Shown in pieces: positions 14,670 to 22,147 of a stretch of DNA of 22,147 bases. The stretch comes from a virus: positions 1-22,147 of IMG/VR virus record IMGVR_UViG_3300036846_000882; one strand, written 5' to 3'. Made by a program: the position numbers and the translations under genes. The stretch's first letter is position 1. Each line of letters starts with the position of its first letter. Below the pieces are notes generated by a model. The model worked only from the letters and a program-made list of their open reading frames with translations. It searched no databases and was not told the DNA's origin.

Positions 14670-15362
14670 ATGGCAGACAATCGACAAATCAAGGACGGCC
14701 TGGGCAACCTGTTCACTGTCCGGATGCGAGACTTCTCGACGGCGCAGGACGGCACCGTCCAGCGCTCGATGATCCTCGCGACGCCGTACCCGATCGACTA
14801 CGGCCTCGGCGGCATCTACCTTCATCGGGCGAGGACGACGGTCGACCTCCCGGCCGGATTGGCGGCGGCCGCGCCGATCTATTCCTTCATGTGGATAAGC
14901 TCCACGCTAACCGCGTTGATCTCGCGCATCAGCATTTCGGCCTGGACCACCGGCACCGGCTTCGCGCCTGGGCTCGCGCGCTTCAACATGTACGCGGCGC
15001 GGCCGTTCACGGCGCAGGATGGCAACGGCACGATGGTCAACTTCGCCGCCAGCAACGCCAAGCTGGCCAGCAACATGGCGTCGTCGATCGCCAACATCAT
15101 CTATGCCAACAACGGCGCAGCGCTGACCCCTGGTACCCGCACGCTCGACGCCGACGGGCTCGAGGCGGTGATGACCGCCGCGCCGACGACGGCCAACACG
15201 CCATTCTCATATCCGGCGCTCTCGCTGTTCGATCGGCGCCCTGGCGAGCAACCGCTGCTGCTCGCCCTGAATGAGGGCTTCGTGATCCAAGCCACCGTCC
15301 CGGCTACCGGCACGTGGCAGTTCGCATTGACGCTGGATTGGGCCGAAGTGCAGAAATTCTGA
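14670..15362 (+). CDS. Beta-rich phage structural protein of unknown family
   Basis: A 230-residue protein starting on the base after the gp48 stop. The start ADNRQIKDGLGNLFTVRMRDF (a DG-x-G-N segment) resembles phage accessory fibre/adaptor proteins that begin with a short 'dG-G' strand, and most of the chain is beta-rich (IYSFMWISSTLTALISRISIS, ALNEGFVIQATVPATGTWQFALTL). No Cys residues and no catalytic motif are visible. Its place between gp48 and the first fibre suggests an adaptor connecting fibres to the baseplate, or a fibre component. This is inference from position. Confidence 0.6.
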   Translation: MADNRQIKDGLGNLFTVRMRDFSTAQDGTVQRSMILATPYPIDYGLGGIYLHRARTTVDLPAGLAAAAPIYSFMWISSTLTALISRISISAWTTGTGFAPGLARFNMYAARPFTAQDGNGTMVNFAASNAKLASNMASSIANIIYANNGAALTPGTRTLDADGLEAVMTAAPTTANTPFSYPALSLFDRRPGEQPLLLALNEGFVIQATVPATGTWQFALTLDWAEVQKF

Positions 15363-15372
15363 GGAGGTTATT

Positions 15373-16611
15373 TTGAAGTACAATCAGCCGCTCGACCAGC
15401 CGACCAACACGAACGCGCCGTACATCGACGGCAATCCGGCCGCCGGCATCCAGGGCTCGATCGTCCCGGCGGCGTCGATCGAGTACGATCAGCGCGAGAT
15501 CGTCGAGGTCATCAATGCGGCGAACCTGCGCCTTTACACGGATTTCACCGGGACGCCGTGCGCGGTGCCGAGCAACAGCGACCAGACCCAGCTTCGCAAG
15601 GCGATCGAGGGTTACATTCAGTCGTGGGTGATTGATCGCGTCGTCACGTTCAAGGTCCACGGGCCGGGCGCGGACTTCCCTGATCTGATCGCGGCGATGG
15701 ACTATCTGTCGAAGTTTCGGATCACCAACAACGGCTTCGTCACGTTAGCGGTCGCTGGCGCGACGTCGGGCGTGGCGACGCGCTGGACCTACAACAGGAT
15801 CATCACCTTCGAACACCCGAACCTCGATCGCATTTCCGTTCAGGGTGCGCCGATGATCGGCCCTCCGGTCCTCGGCACTGACTTCCAGTACACGGGTAAT
15901 CGAGGCCAGGACGCCGCCGCGCAGCTCACCATGCTGCGCGGCCGGTTCGCGACCGAGCTCTACTTCACGAGCGGTGCGTACATCAATATCAACGGCTCGA
16001 TCGGGTTCGGCGGGGCGCCGAACCCGGCCGGTTCCGGTATGGCAAATCTGCTGATCTCGTCGGATGGCTCGACTCAGAGCGGCGGTCTTCAGATCAACAA
16101 CGCATATACGGCGCTCGGCAACGTATCGGTCCAGAACACCTGGCTCGGGATCATCAGCAACAACTCCTACTTCTGGACGGAGTTGGACTTCGTCTCTTCC
16201 TGCGGCAACATCCTCTGGGGCTTCGAGTTTCAGGGCTGCATGGCGCTCGGCGCGACCCAGACGATCGCGTGCTCGAACCAGCACCAGGGTTGGGTGATCC
16301 AGGTCGGGTCTGCCATCAGGCAGGGCGGCAACTTCATCGTCTACGCGAGGGGAAACGCCGACTCCGGAATCACGTGTCTGGCGGGTGGCAGCGCGAGCGT
16401 AGTTGGCTCGCAATTCCTCAACAACGGGAACTGGGGCATTCTCAACTATCAAGGCCAGATCAGCTGCAACAACAGCAACTTCTCTGGCAACGTCGGCGGC
16501 CCGATGTACGCCACTGGCGGCGGCATTGTCGCGACTGGTTCGGCGGGCACGGCCGGCTGCGTCCCGGCGGCGAACACTCAGGGCAACGGCTTCGCTTTCA
16601 TCACTGTCTGA
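15373..16611 (+). CDS. Beta-helix tail fibre / tailspike protein
   Basis: A 412-residue protein that uses TTG at 15373. No ATG or GTG lies nearby in frame, and GAGGAGG at 15361-15367 (overlapping the previous stop) is ideally placed five bases upstream. Residues 1-50 (KYNQPLDQPTNTNAPYIDGNPAAGIQGSIVPAASIEYDQREIV) look like a fibre anchoring segment. From about 95 there is the 'phGPGADFPDLIAAMDYL' start of a pectate-lyase-like fold, then many short Gly/Asn/Ser-rich turns (GGLQINNAYTALGNVSV, GSQFLNNGNWGILNYQ, NNSNFSGNVGG) typical of a right-handed parallel beta-helix. No clear catalytic residues can be assigned, so it may bind or cleave surface polysaccharide. Confidence 0.78.
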   Translation: MKYNQPLDQPTNTNAPYIDGNPAAGIQGSIVPAASIEYDQREIVEVINAANLRLYTDFTGTPCAVPSNSDQTQLRKAIEGYIQSWVIDRVVTFKVHGPGADFPDLIAAMDYLSKFRITNNGFVTLAVAGATSGVATRWTYNRIITFEHPNLDRISVQGAPMIGPPVLGTDFQYTGNRGQDAAAQLTMLRGRFATELYFTSGAYININGSIGFGGAPNPAGSGMANLLISSDGSTQSGGLQINNAYTALGNVSVQNTWLGIISNNSYFWTELDFVSSCGNILWGFEFQGCMALGATQTIACSNQHQGWVIQVGSAIRQGGNFIVYARGNADSGITCLAGGSASVVGSQFLNNGNWGILNYQGQISCNNSNFSGNVGGPMYATGGGIVATGSAGTAGCVPAANTQGNGFAFITV

Positions 16612-16624
16612 AGGTGTAAACACT

Positions 16625-17203
16625 ATGCATCTCCTGTACTGCCTCAACGGCCTGGTCGTCGTCATTCACGACGATCAGCAGACTTACGTCGACCCTGCGA
16701 GCTACGGGACCGGCGTTCGCATCATCCCGTGGAAGCAGCCGCTCGGCGACCTGACCTATTCCGGCACATACGACCCGAGCCTGCCGCCTCCACCATATGA
16801 GCAGCCGACCGAGACGCCCGCCATCCTGCAGAACTACGCCTCTCAGGTCAGGTTCGAGCTCGTCATCGCCGGGATCACGTTCAGCGCCGCGAGCGGCCCG
16901 GTGCCGGTCAGCACCGATCGCATCAGTCAAATGCTGATCGGCAATCTGGCGATGTATGCCAGTACGCTGGCGCCGACGGACGTGGTCGACTTCACGCAGG
17001 GTTCCGTCCATTACCCGCTGACGGCGGCGGAGTGCACGACGTTGAATACGAACGTCAACAACTTCGTCCAGCAGTGCCGAACGGTCGAAGGCCAGTGCAT
17101 CGATGATCTGACTTCGGCGTCGCCGACGATCCTCACCTACGACGATGTTGACGCGAAGTTCTCGGGGCTGCGCAGCAAAACGCTGCGCTTTGGAAAGAAG
17201 TGA
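16625..17203 (+). CDS. DUF4376-type tail fibre accessory protein
   Basis: A 192-residue protein. ATG at 16625 follows GAAGGTG at 16611-16617. The frame is open further upstream but that part is a shadow of the beta-helix gene. Residues about 85-190 fit the DUF4376 pattern seen in fibre-associated proteins: VRFELVIAGITFSAASGPVPVSTDRISQMLIGNLAMYA, then VHYPLTAAECTTLNTNVNNFVQQCR. The N-terminus (MHLLYCLNGLVVVIHDDQQTYVDPASYG) is a separate short beta module. Such proteins are often encoded beside fibre genes and may help fibre folding or form part of the fibre; which is true here is unknown. Confidence 0.7.
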   Translation: MHLLYCLNGLVVVIHDDQQTYVDPASYGTGVRIIPWKQPLGDLTYSGTYDPSLPPPPYEQPTETPAILQNYASQVRFELVIAGITFSAASGPVPVSTDRISQMLIGNLAMYASTLAPTDVVDFTQGSVHYPLTAAECTTLNTNVNNFVQQCRTVEGQCIDDLTSASPTILTYDDVDAKFSGLRSKTLRFGKK

Positions 17204-17206
17204 CCG

Positions 17207-17584
17207 ATGGCGGGGCCAGCCTACTACAGCGGTGTGATGAACATCTCGAAGAACGAGGACTGGATCGTCCCGTTTCTCTATCAGAGCACTGATCCGACCG
17301 GGACCATCTTCACTCCGATCGACCTGACCGGGTCGGAATTGAAGCTCGAAATCCGCGTCCAGGAGCTCGATCATGTGGCGCTGGTCTCGGTCTACTCGCC
17401 GGACCACGGCATATTCATCACCAACGCGACGCAGGGCCAGTTCACCGTCCTGATCGACCGCGAGCACCTGATCTACCTTGCGGCTGGCAGCTACTTCACC
17501 GATCTCGTGCGACTGATGCCGAACGGCTATCAGGAACGCATGTGGGAGGGTAACGCAGTCGTGGTTGAGGGGACGACGCGCTGA
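17207..17584 (+). CDS. Small beta-sandwich fibre-associated protein
   Basis: A 125-residue protein with ATG three bases after the DUF4376 gene. It follows a pattern common in baseplate/fibre adaptor proteins: an N-terminal [11 protein letters not shown] strand, then [48 protein letters not shown] and a closing [11 protein letters not shown]. This resembles the N-terminal beta-sandwich of BppU-like upper baseplate proteins. It is followed with a TGATG overlap by a collagen-like fibre, and such pairs recur in phage genomes. A role as fibre base or adaptor is inferred. Confidence 0.6.
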   Translation: MAGPAYYSGVMNISKNEDWIVPFLYQSTDPTGTIFTPIDLTGSELKLEIRVQELDHVALVSVYSPDHGIFITNATQGQFTVLIDREHLIYLAAGSYFTDLVRLMPNGYQERMWEGNAVVVEGTTR

Positions 17585-18573
17585 TGGCCGAGCCGCTATT
17601 CAATCTCGCCAGCGGAACGCCGCGCATCACGCTGGCGACCTATGCGCCAAGCAACACGGTGCTCACCGTGGCGCCAGAGGGGCCGATAGGACCTCCAGGC
17701 ACGCCAGGGAAAGATGGCATGCCCGGTTATCCCGGGCCCTCCGGTCCACCTGGCGCGCAAGGCGAGCAGGGGCTGACGGGACCAAAGGGCGATCCAGGAC
17801 CTCAGGGCGTTCCAGGACCGCCCGGAGGGCTCGGCGAGGCCCCGACCGACGGCGCGCTCTATGGCCGTGCGAATGCGACATGGACTCAGGTAAGCCCCGC
17901 GAGCGTCAACGCCGTCAGCAAAACCGGCGACACGATGTCGGGCGATCTCGCCGTCGCCGCTGACATCACCGCCTATCGGACCAACGCGCCGACCACGGGC
18001 GTCATCTATCTCAATCAGCCGAAGTCCGCCTACCTCTACTACGACGGCGCGAACTACCAGATGCCGAACGGCAACGTGAACGGCGTGCGCGGCCGTCTCA
18101 TGTACGTCAACGGCGACACCATGACCGCCGAGCTCGTGGTGTCGAATACGCCGTCAGGCAATCAGGTCCGCATGATCAGCGGGAACTACGGCGTCCTGCT
18201 TCGCAACGACGGCGGCAACTTCTACTTCTTGGTGACGAACGCTGGCGATCCGTCAGGAACTTGGAATAACCTGCGTCCCTTCTTGTTCAACTTGGCGAGT
18301 GGAAATGTCGCGTGCGGCGGCACGGTCAGCGCGGTCAACGGACGTCTCTGGGGCGCGAACGACTTCGCGAGTGTGCCGTCGCCGGGGGTCACCAACATGC
18401 GGCTCGCCTACGCGGGCGATCATAGATACCAGCTCGCCAACGGCAACATGGAGGAGCCTTATAGCGGATCAGTCATCACCGGCGCGAACAACCCAAGTTA
18501 CGGGTCCACTCTTCGCCATCGCTATCTCCAGTACTACATCAACGGCAACTGGTACACGGCGGGCTACGCGTGA
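17584..18573 (+). CDS. Collagen-like tail fibre protein
   Basis: A 329-residue protein whose ATG shares its A with the previous TGA. Residues 1-30 ([25 protein letters not shown]) form a short strand base. Residues about 33-86 are some 17 Gly-X-Y triplets. A fibre segment [14 protein letters not shown] follows at about 116-129, a motif repeated in other tail fibres. The remainder is beta-rich with Gly/Asn turns ([41 protein letters not shown]), ending in an aromatic tip [16 protein letters not shown]. This is the usual design of a trimeric collagen shaft with a receptor-binding head; the receptor is unknown. Confidence 0.82.
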   Translation: MAEPLFNLASGTPRITLATYAPSNTVLTVAPEGPIGPPGTPGKDGMPGYPGPSGPPGAQGEQGLTGPKGDPGPQGVPGPPGGLGEAPTDGALYGRANATWTQVSPASVNAVSKTGDTMSGDLAVAADITAYRTNAPTTGVIYLNQPKSAYLYYDGANYQMPNGNVNGVRGRLMYVNGDTMTAELVVSNTPSGNQVRMISGNYGVLLRNDGGNFYFLVTNAGDPSGTWNNLRPFLFNLASGNVACGGTVSAVNGRLWGANDFASVPSPGVTNMRLAYAGDHRYQLANGNMEEPYSGSVITGANNPSYGSTLRHRYLQYYINGNWYTAGYA

Positions 18574-18968
18574 TGAAGATCATCAATCACGGCTCGTGGT
18601 CGCGCTACACGCCGAGGACGGTCCCGCGGGACGTCCCGGCGGGCGTCATGTTCTGCCGACGCGACGGTGACGGCGTCGACTGGTACGACTACATCCACGG
18701 CGACGGGGCCAAGCTCGCCGGCGGCTCGGTCAAGATGACGGTCCTCGAGGGCACCGTGCGCGCGGTCAACCGTGACGCGACGGCGCTGTTCCCGCAGGGC
18801 TGCGTCGTGCTCGAGCTGATCGGCGACGTGTCGCCGAACCCGCAGGCCGCCTTCGGCGGCAAGTTCTATGACGCGAGGACGAACGCCCTCGTCGATCCGC
18901 CGCCGGCGCGGGTCGAGCCGTCGCTGACCGATCTGATCGCGCGCATCGAGGCGTTGGAGCGAAGATGA
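18573..18968 (+). CDS. Small unknown protein between fibre genes
   Basis: A 131-residue protein. ATG at 18573 shares its A with the upstream stop, like other gene junctions here; GTG at 18570 would add one residue. It is mixed alpha/beta with [21 protein letters not shown] and [23 protein letters not shown], and ends in a short charged helix ([14 protein letters not shown]). No family is recognised with confidence. Position between two fibre genes, with ATGA overlap to the next, suggests a fibre assembly chaperone or accessory subunit. A ligand-binding small fibre protein is equally possible. Confidence 0.55.
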   Translation: MKIINHGSWSRYTPRTVPRDVPAGVMFCRRDGDGVDWYDYIHGDGAKLAGGSVKMTVLEGTVRAVNRDATALFPQGCVVLELIGDVSPNPQAAFGGKFYDARTNALVDPPPARVEPSLTDLIARIEALERR

Positions 18969-20383
18969 GCGGCCCGACGATCTCTCTCACCGTCCCGCAG
19001 ACCGGCCCGGCCGGGCCGATAGGTCCGCCCGGACCGCCTGGCCCGCAGGGAACGCCCGGGCCGCCGGGCAGCTCCGGCGGGCAGGGCGAGCAGGGCGAGC
19101 CCGGTACGCAGGGTCCTGCCGGCCCGCAGGGTGACGCCGGGCCGCCGGGGCCGGCGGGGCCGCAGGGACCGCAGGGGACGCCGGGCACTGGCGGCGGCAG
19201 CAGCGTCTATGTGTCGGACACGGCGCCGACCGGGGTGCCCGACAACTCGCTCTGGTGGGAGAGCGACTCGGGCCTCCTTTACGTCCGCTACAACGACGGC
19301 GACAGCAGTCAGTGGGTCGTCGCGGTGCCGACGCCGACGCTCGGCGCCTTCCTGCTGAAGTCCGGCGACACGATGACCGGGCCGCTCGCGCTCGCGGCCG
19401 ACCCGACGACGGCGCTTCAGGCGGCGACCAAGCAGTACGTCGATCACACCCCTGCGCTCAACAACGTCGGGCGCAATCTGCTGCACAACCCGCTCTTCAA
19501 CGTCGCGCAGCGCGGGGCGGGAGCGTGGACGACCAACGCTGCATATACTGCTGATCGCTGGCAGGCGTATCTCAATCTTGATACCGTGAACGTCACGCTC
19601 GGGCCGTTCAACGATACCCAGCGCGCCGCCATCGGCGACGAGGCGGCAACCACCGCGCTGATCTACGCCGTCGCAGGAAATGCCGGGGCGGCGTCGTACT
19701 CGTTTATCTCACAGAAGATCGAGGGCCTTCGTCGTCTGTCCGGGAAGACAGTGACGGTGAGCCTCTGGGCTTATGCGACTGCCGGCACTCCGAAGATCGG
19801 CATTGGATTTCAGCAGCTGCCCGGAACTGGCGGCTCGCCATCGGGCGGAAGTGCGGTCAACGCGACGCCGATCACGCTGACTACGACGCCGACGCGATAT
19901 AGCGCGACGTTCACGCTGCCGAGCGCCGCCGGCCTGACGCTCGGCACGAACGGTGACGACGCGACCTGGTTAAAGATATTCTTCAGCAGCGGAGCAACGG
20001 CCAATGCAAGTGCCGGCGGCATCGGTGTTCAGAACAACACATTTGTGCTCTGGGGCGTCCAGCTCGAGGTCGGCTCGGTCGCGACGCCGCTCGAGAAGCC
20101 CGACCCGCAGCAGGACTTGGCGAAGTGCCAGCGGTTCTATTGCACCGGGGGTTTTTATGTCGGCGGCTATGGCACCGCCGGGATGGCCGTACAGACCACG
20201 GTGAGCCTTCCCGTCACGATGCGCGGGGCGATGACTATGACACCAAGTTTCTCTATCCAAACGAATTGCGGATCGAGCAGCATGACGGCGCTGTCGCAGA
20301 AGGATTGGTATGCCCAGACGACAGTGACTGCGACAGGTGGCTATGCTCTAGCCGCCAACTACACAGTATCGGCGGACCTCTGA
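18965..20383 (+). CDS. Collagen-like tail fibre with receptor-binding C-terminal domain (paralogue 1)
   Basis: A 472-residue protein starting in an ATGA overlap. Residues about 14-78 are about 21 Gly-X-Y triplets. Then follow [25 protein letters not shown] (a short fibre domain seen in many phage fibres), the repeat [30 protein letters not shown], and the head domain beginning [22 protein letters not shown] ... YTADRWQ. The C-terminal half is jelly-roll-like beta sequence, with a segment [22 protein letters not shown] typical of carbohydrate-binding fibre tips, and ends VSADL. It is paralogous to the next gene from the VDxxPALxNVGRNL motif onward, including one nearly identical 91-base stretch. 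It probably determines host range. Confidence 0.82.
   Translation: MSGPTISLTVPQTGPAGPIGPPGPPGPQGTPGPPGSSGGQGEQGEPGTQGPAGPQGDAGPPGPAGPQGPQGTPGTGGGSSVYVSDTAPTGVPDNSLWWESDSGLLYVRYNDGDSSQWVVAVPTPTLGAFLLKSGDTMTGPLALAADPTTALQAATKQYVDHTPALNNVGRNLLHNPLFNVAQRGAGAWTTNAAYTADRWQAYLNLDTVNVTLGPFNDTQRAAIGDEAATTALIYAVAGNAGAASYSFISQKIEGLRRLSGKTVTVSLWAYATAGTPKIGIGFQQLPGTGGSPSGGSAVNATPITLTTTPTRYSATFTLPSAAGLTLGTNGDDATWLKIFFSSGATANASAGGIGVQNNTFVLWGVQLEVGSVATPLEKPDPQQDLAKCQRFYCTGGFYVGGYGTAGMAVQTTVSLPVTMRGAMTMTPSFSIQTNCGSSSMTALSQKDWYAQTTVTATGGYALAANYTVSADL
20050..20140 (+). repeat. Direct repeat copy 1 (fibre tip segment)
   Basis: These 91 bases match 21207-21297 at 88 of 91 positions by eye, including the coding stretch for [20 protein letters not shown]. 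The match is at nucleotide level, far above the surrounding similarity of the two paralogous fibre genes. This indicates recent duplication, conversion or a recombination anchor. Confidence 0.9.
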
Positions 20384-20450
20384 TGGGCATCAACTTCCCG
20401 AACGCACCAACAACAAATCAGCTGTACCCGCAGCCGCCGGTCGCCGGGCT
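20383..20450 (+). repeat. Direct repeat copy A (5' end of fibre gene)
   Basis: The first 68 bases of the second fibre gene recur at 21578-21645 with 4 mismatches by eye. Both copies start at ATG and encode [20 protein letters not shown]. The similarity stops abruptly after GGGCT, which marks a recombination junction in copy B. Confidence 0.9.
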
Positions 20451-21537
20451 GCCGGTGTATCAGTGGGACGGCGAGAAGTGGACGACGCAGGGCGCGAGCG
20501 CGACCAAGACGCCGATCTATACGGACGGCTCGACGGCGATGGTGGCGCAGCTGACGCTGGTTGGCGATCCCGTTAACCCCACCGACGCGGCGGACAAGCA
20601 CTACGTCGACAGCGCCCCAGCCCTTCATAATGTCGGGCGCAATCTCATCCACAACTCGCTGTTCAACATCCAGCAGCGCGGGGTGGGGCCGTGGGGCACG
20701 GGCTACACGGCGGATCGCTGGCAACTGTTTACGAGTACAAGTGCATGCAACGTTTACGTGATAGCCGCTACTGACGGCGATCGTGGGAACATAGGCGATG
20801 AAGCAGCAGCTTCTATATTGGAGCCGCAGTTTAGCGGGACAGGTGGTGCCGGCGATTATGTGATCATCGGACAAGCCATCGAAAATGTGAGGCGCTTGGC
20901 CAACAAAACGGTCACCCTGTCTTTCTGGGCGAACGCCAGTGCTGCGCTCAAGTTCGGTGTTTCATTCGACCAAATTTTCGGTACTGGCGGATCGCCGTCT
21001 CCTGCGGTTCAAGGCAATGGCAGTTCAGTAACTCTGTCTGGTTCATGGTCACGTTACTCATTGACGTTTGCAATCCCCAGCATAGCCGGCAAGGTGCTGG
21101 GAACCAACAATGACACTAGAACCCAAATGTATCTGTGGCTCTCGACTGGATCGAGTAACAGCGTTCGATCAGGTGGAGTTGGCGTACAATCCGGCACCGT
21201 CAACATCTGGGGCGTCCAGCTCGAGGTCGGCTCGGTCGCGACGCCGCTCGAGAAGCCCGACCCGCAGCAGGACCTCGCCAAGTGCCAGCGGTTCTATCAG
21301 ACTGGATACTATCAACTATATGCCTATGGAACGGCAGGATCGGTGGTGATGTATAACCGGACGTTTGTAGTAGCCCTTCGCACCAACAATCCTGTCATCA
21401 CTTCCAACAACACCACTCTTGCGAATGGCACCGCCAGCATCGGCGTTTACGGAGATGGGCTCCAGGTAGGTGTGACCGTAACCGCGGCTGGGATGATGCA
21501 GCTTGCCGGCATCTTCACCGCATCGGCGGACTTTTGA
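20383..21537 (+). CDS. Tail fibre receptor-binding protein (paralogue 2)
   Basis: A 384-residue protein whose ATG shares its A with the upstream TGA; the frame is open further upstream but that is a shadow. It lacks the collagen shaft and starts GINFPNAPTTNQLYPQPPVAGLPVYQWDGEKW, a common short fibre start. Then LTLVGDPVNPTDAADKHYVDSAP and NVGRNLIHNSLFNIQQRGVGPW repeat the domain order of the preceding gene. The middle part (residues about 110-275) is more AT-rich than its neighbours, while flanks shared with paralogue 1 are GC-rich, which suggests an exchanged tip domain. It ends FTASADF, like VSADL in paralogue 1. Confidence 0.8.
   Translation: MGINFPNAPTTNQLYPQPPVAGLPVYQWDGEKWTTQGASATKTPIYTDGSTAMVAQLTLVGDPVNPTDAADKHYVDSAPALHNVGRNLIHNSLFNIQQRGVGPWGTGYTADRWQLFTSTSACNVYVIAATDGDRGNIGDEAAASILEPQFSGTGGAGDYVIIGQAIENVRRLANKTVTLSFWANASAALKFGVSFDQIFGTGGSPSPAVQGNGSSVTLSGSWSRYSLTFAIPSIAGKVLGTNNDTRTQMYLWLSTGSSNSVRSGGVGVQSGTVNIWGVQLEVGSVATPLEKPDPQQDLAKCQRFYQTGYYQLYAYGTAGSVVMYNRTFVVALRTNNPVITSNNTTLANGTASIGVYGDGLQVGVTVTAAGMMQLAGIFTASADF
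21207..21297 (+). repeat. Direct repeat copy 2 (fibre tip segment)
   Basis: Partner of 20050-20140, with three substitutions clustered in the part coding for the DLAKCQRFY stretch. Two of the three are in third codon positions and none changes the encoded protein, indicating purifying selection on this tip segment as well as recent common origin. Confidence 0.88.
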
Positions 21538-21577
21538 CGTGGCTGTGTGAGTCAAACACAAATTCAGGAACGTAACC

Positions 21578-21645
21578 ATGGGCATCAACTTCCCGAACGC
21601 ACCCACAACAAATCAGCTCTACCCGCAGCCGCCGGTATCCGGGCT
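21578..21645 (+). repeat. Direct repeat copy B (5' end of fibre gene)
   Basis: Partner of 20383-20450. The four mismatches include one silent change at the Pro codon, one silent change at Leu, and two in the Val-Ala/Val-Ser codons. Its 3' edge at GGGCT is where homology ends. Confidence 0.88.
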
Positions 21646-21664
21646 TGCCCTGCCGGTTCTGTGA
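21578..21664 (+). pseudogene. Truncated third copy of the fibre gene 5' end
   Basis: ATG at 21578, with AGGA at 21566-21569 upstream, opens 28 codons: [20 protein letters not shown] then SGLALPVL and TGA at 21662-21664. The first 22 codons copy the start of the fibre gene at 20383. Beyond 21645 the sequence departs from the fibre gene and soon stops. It is a remnant of a third tandem fibre gene whose body has been lost or replaced, or a fibre-gene start ready to receive a new 3' cassette. A 28-residue product is unlikely to be a working fibre. Confidence 0.75.
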
Positions 21665-21788
21665 AAAGGCGCGCCAGCTTGCCGCTGCGGCGGTGCGCCG
21701 GCCGCGCATCGCCGCGATCCGCAAGACTTCCAGCGTTGCGCGGCAGCTCAAGCGCGTGCTAAAGATTGATCGGCGCGGCGGCCGCTAG
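21645..21788 (+). CDS. Possible small Cys-pair basic protein or gene fragment
   Basis: Directly after the repeat junction a frame runs from TTG at 21645 to TAG at 21786-21788 and encodes 47 residues: PCRFCEKARQ, then a basic helix-like stretch (AAIRKTSSVARQLKRVLK). The CxxC at the start and the even, protein-like composition suggest a real small protein or the 3' end of a gene displaced into the fibre array. There is no ATG and no good ribosome binding site. The frame is also open upstream across the repeat, but that part is shadow sequence. Function is unknown; a fragment is more likely than an intact gene. Confidence 0.35.
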   Translation: MPCRFCEKARQLAAAAVRRPRIAAIRKTSSVARQLKRVLKIDRRGGR

Positions 21789-21828
21789 CTGCGCCTCTTT
21801 GGGTTCGTTACCTCCCCACGACTTCGAG
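21789..21828 (+). other. Spacer before terminator
   Basis: About 40 bases with no recognisable gene or promoter. Together with 21538-21788 it makes up a 326-base stretch between the last full fibre gene and the facing - strand gene. That stretch contains only the truncated fibre start, the 47-codon frame and the terminator. Confidence 0.3.
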
Positions 21829-21857
21829 AGGCCGGCTTCATCGCCGGCCTTTTTTTT
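21829..21857 (+). terminator. Rho-independent terminator at the end of the late operon
   Basis: AGGCCGGC (21829-21836) pairs perfectly with GCCGGCCT (21843-21850) around the six-base loop TTCATC, and the stem is followed by an eight-T run (21850-21857). It is oriented to stop + strand transcription from the structural operon before it enters the facing gene. There is no T run on the other strand, so it is not obviously bidirectional. Confidence 0.93.
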
Positions 21858-21863
21858 ATGCCT

Positions 21864-22139
21864 TCAATTCGGCTTCGTCTTGTCGACGTGAAGCAAGCTC
21901 AGAGCATCGCGGGTTTTGATAACGCGCTCATCGGCCATGAACGCGCGCAATTCGTCTGGACGCGGCTCGCGCAGCTTACCGCCGCGCGTGAAGACAGCGA
22001 CGTGATTGCAGTGCACGCAGACCGACACGTCGCCGCGCTCGGGGCGAGCGGGGCCATCGCCCTCTGCGGTGACCTGGGTCGCGGCGTCAAGCAATTCATC
22101 GCAGCGAATGCAGCGATTTGCTCTCGTGCGGTGCGTCAT
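21864..22139 (-). CDS. Zinc-ribbon hypothetical protein
   Basis: A 91-residue protein on the minus strand, facing the late operon. Cys10-x-x-Cys13 and Cys41-x-x-Cys44 (RCIRCDE and SVCVHCNHV) form a two-knuckle zinc-ribbon signature. Between the knuckles is an acidic, Pro-containing loop (DGPARPERGDVS), and the C-terminus is a short helical region. Small zinc-ribbon proteins of this shape occur in phages and alphaproteobacteria without known function; nucleic acid binding is possible. The ATG at 22137-22139 is eight bases from the window edge, so its promoter lies outside. Opposite strand and convergent orientation suggest it is not part of the late operon. Confidence 0.7.
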   Translation of the reverse strand: MTHRTRANRCIRCDELLDAATQVTAEGDGPARPERGDVSVCVHCNHVAVFTRGGKLREPRPDELRAFMADERVIKTRDALSLLHVDKTKPN

Positions 22140-22147
22140 CCAAGGAT

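Noticed and set aside
18965-21664. Diversity-generating retroelement variable region
   Set aside because: Fibre paralogues with repeats suggested it, but no reverse transcriptase or template repeat with adenine-specific changes is visible. The differences between repeats are not adenine-biased.
18965-21664. Invertible fibre switch (Mu G-segment type)
   Set aside because: The repeats are direct, not inverted, and no invertase gene is present, so inversion switching is not supported.

Overview
This window is a contiguous late structural module of a tailed phage or prophage with a contractile (myovirus) tail. Base composition is GC-rich, and the genes are tightly packed on the + strand with many ATGA/TGATG stop-start overlaps. 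The protein style (collagen-like fibres, CBM-like fibre domains, a zinc-ribbon accessory gene) suggests a GC-rich alphaproteobacterial host, perhaps a Bradyrhizobium/Rhodopseudomonas-like rhizobial bacterium. That host guess is inference only: no host gene, integrase or attachment site is visible, so lysogeny cannot be judged.

Layout. Positions 1-3317 hold the end of the head module: the C-terminal tail of an upstream gene, a large collagen-like protein carrying two CBM5/12-like modules, a gp6-like head-tail connector, a probable head-closure (stopper) protein and a probable tail terminator. A small DUF2635/Mu gp38-like gene leads into a Mu-type tail module (3199-14669). This module runs in order: tail sheath (L), tail tube (M), tail assembly chaperone with a -1 frameshift extension, tape measure carrying a GH24 lysozyme domain and a possible NlpC/P60-like domain, DNA-circularisation protein N (split in two), hub P, spike gp45, and the baseplate proteins gp46, gp47 and gp48. 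This order matches phage Mu, while the connector looks lambdoid/HK97-like. Phage SfV is a known example of the same chimeric plan.

Positions 14670-21537 form a long host-recognition cassette. It contains a beta-rich structural protein, a beta-helix tail fibre/spike started at TTG, a DUF4376 protein, a small beta-sandwich protein, a collagen-like fibre, a small putative accessory protein, and two paralogous fibre genes in tandem. A third, truncated copy of the fibre 5' end lies at 21578 and is joined to unrelated sequence. A strong rho-independent terminator at 21829-21857 closes the + strand operon, and a zinc-ribbon gene faces it on the - strand.

The most noteworthy points are the clean T_TTT_TTT frameshift site in the chaperone gene, gene N interrupted by one in-frame stop codon, the apparently multi-enzyme tape measure, the CBM-collagen protein encoded among head genes, and the fibre-gene array with a truncated third copy that looks like a recombination hotspot. 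No CRISPR array, tRNA, transposase, reverse transcriptase or defence gene was seen.
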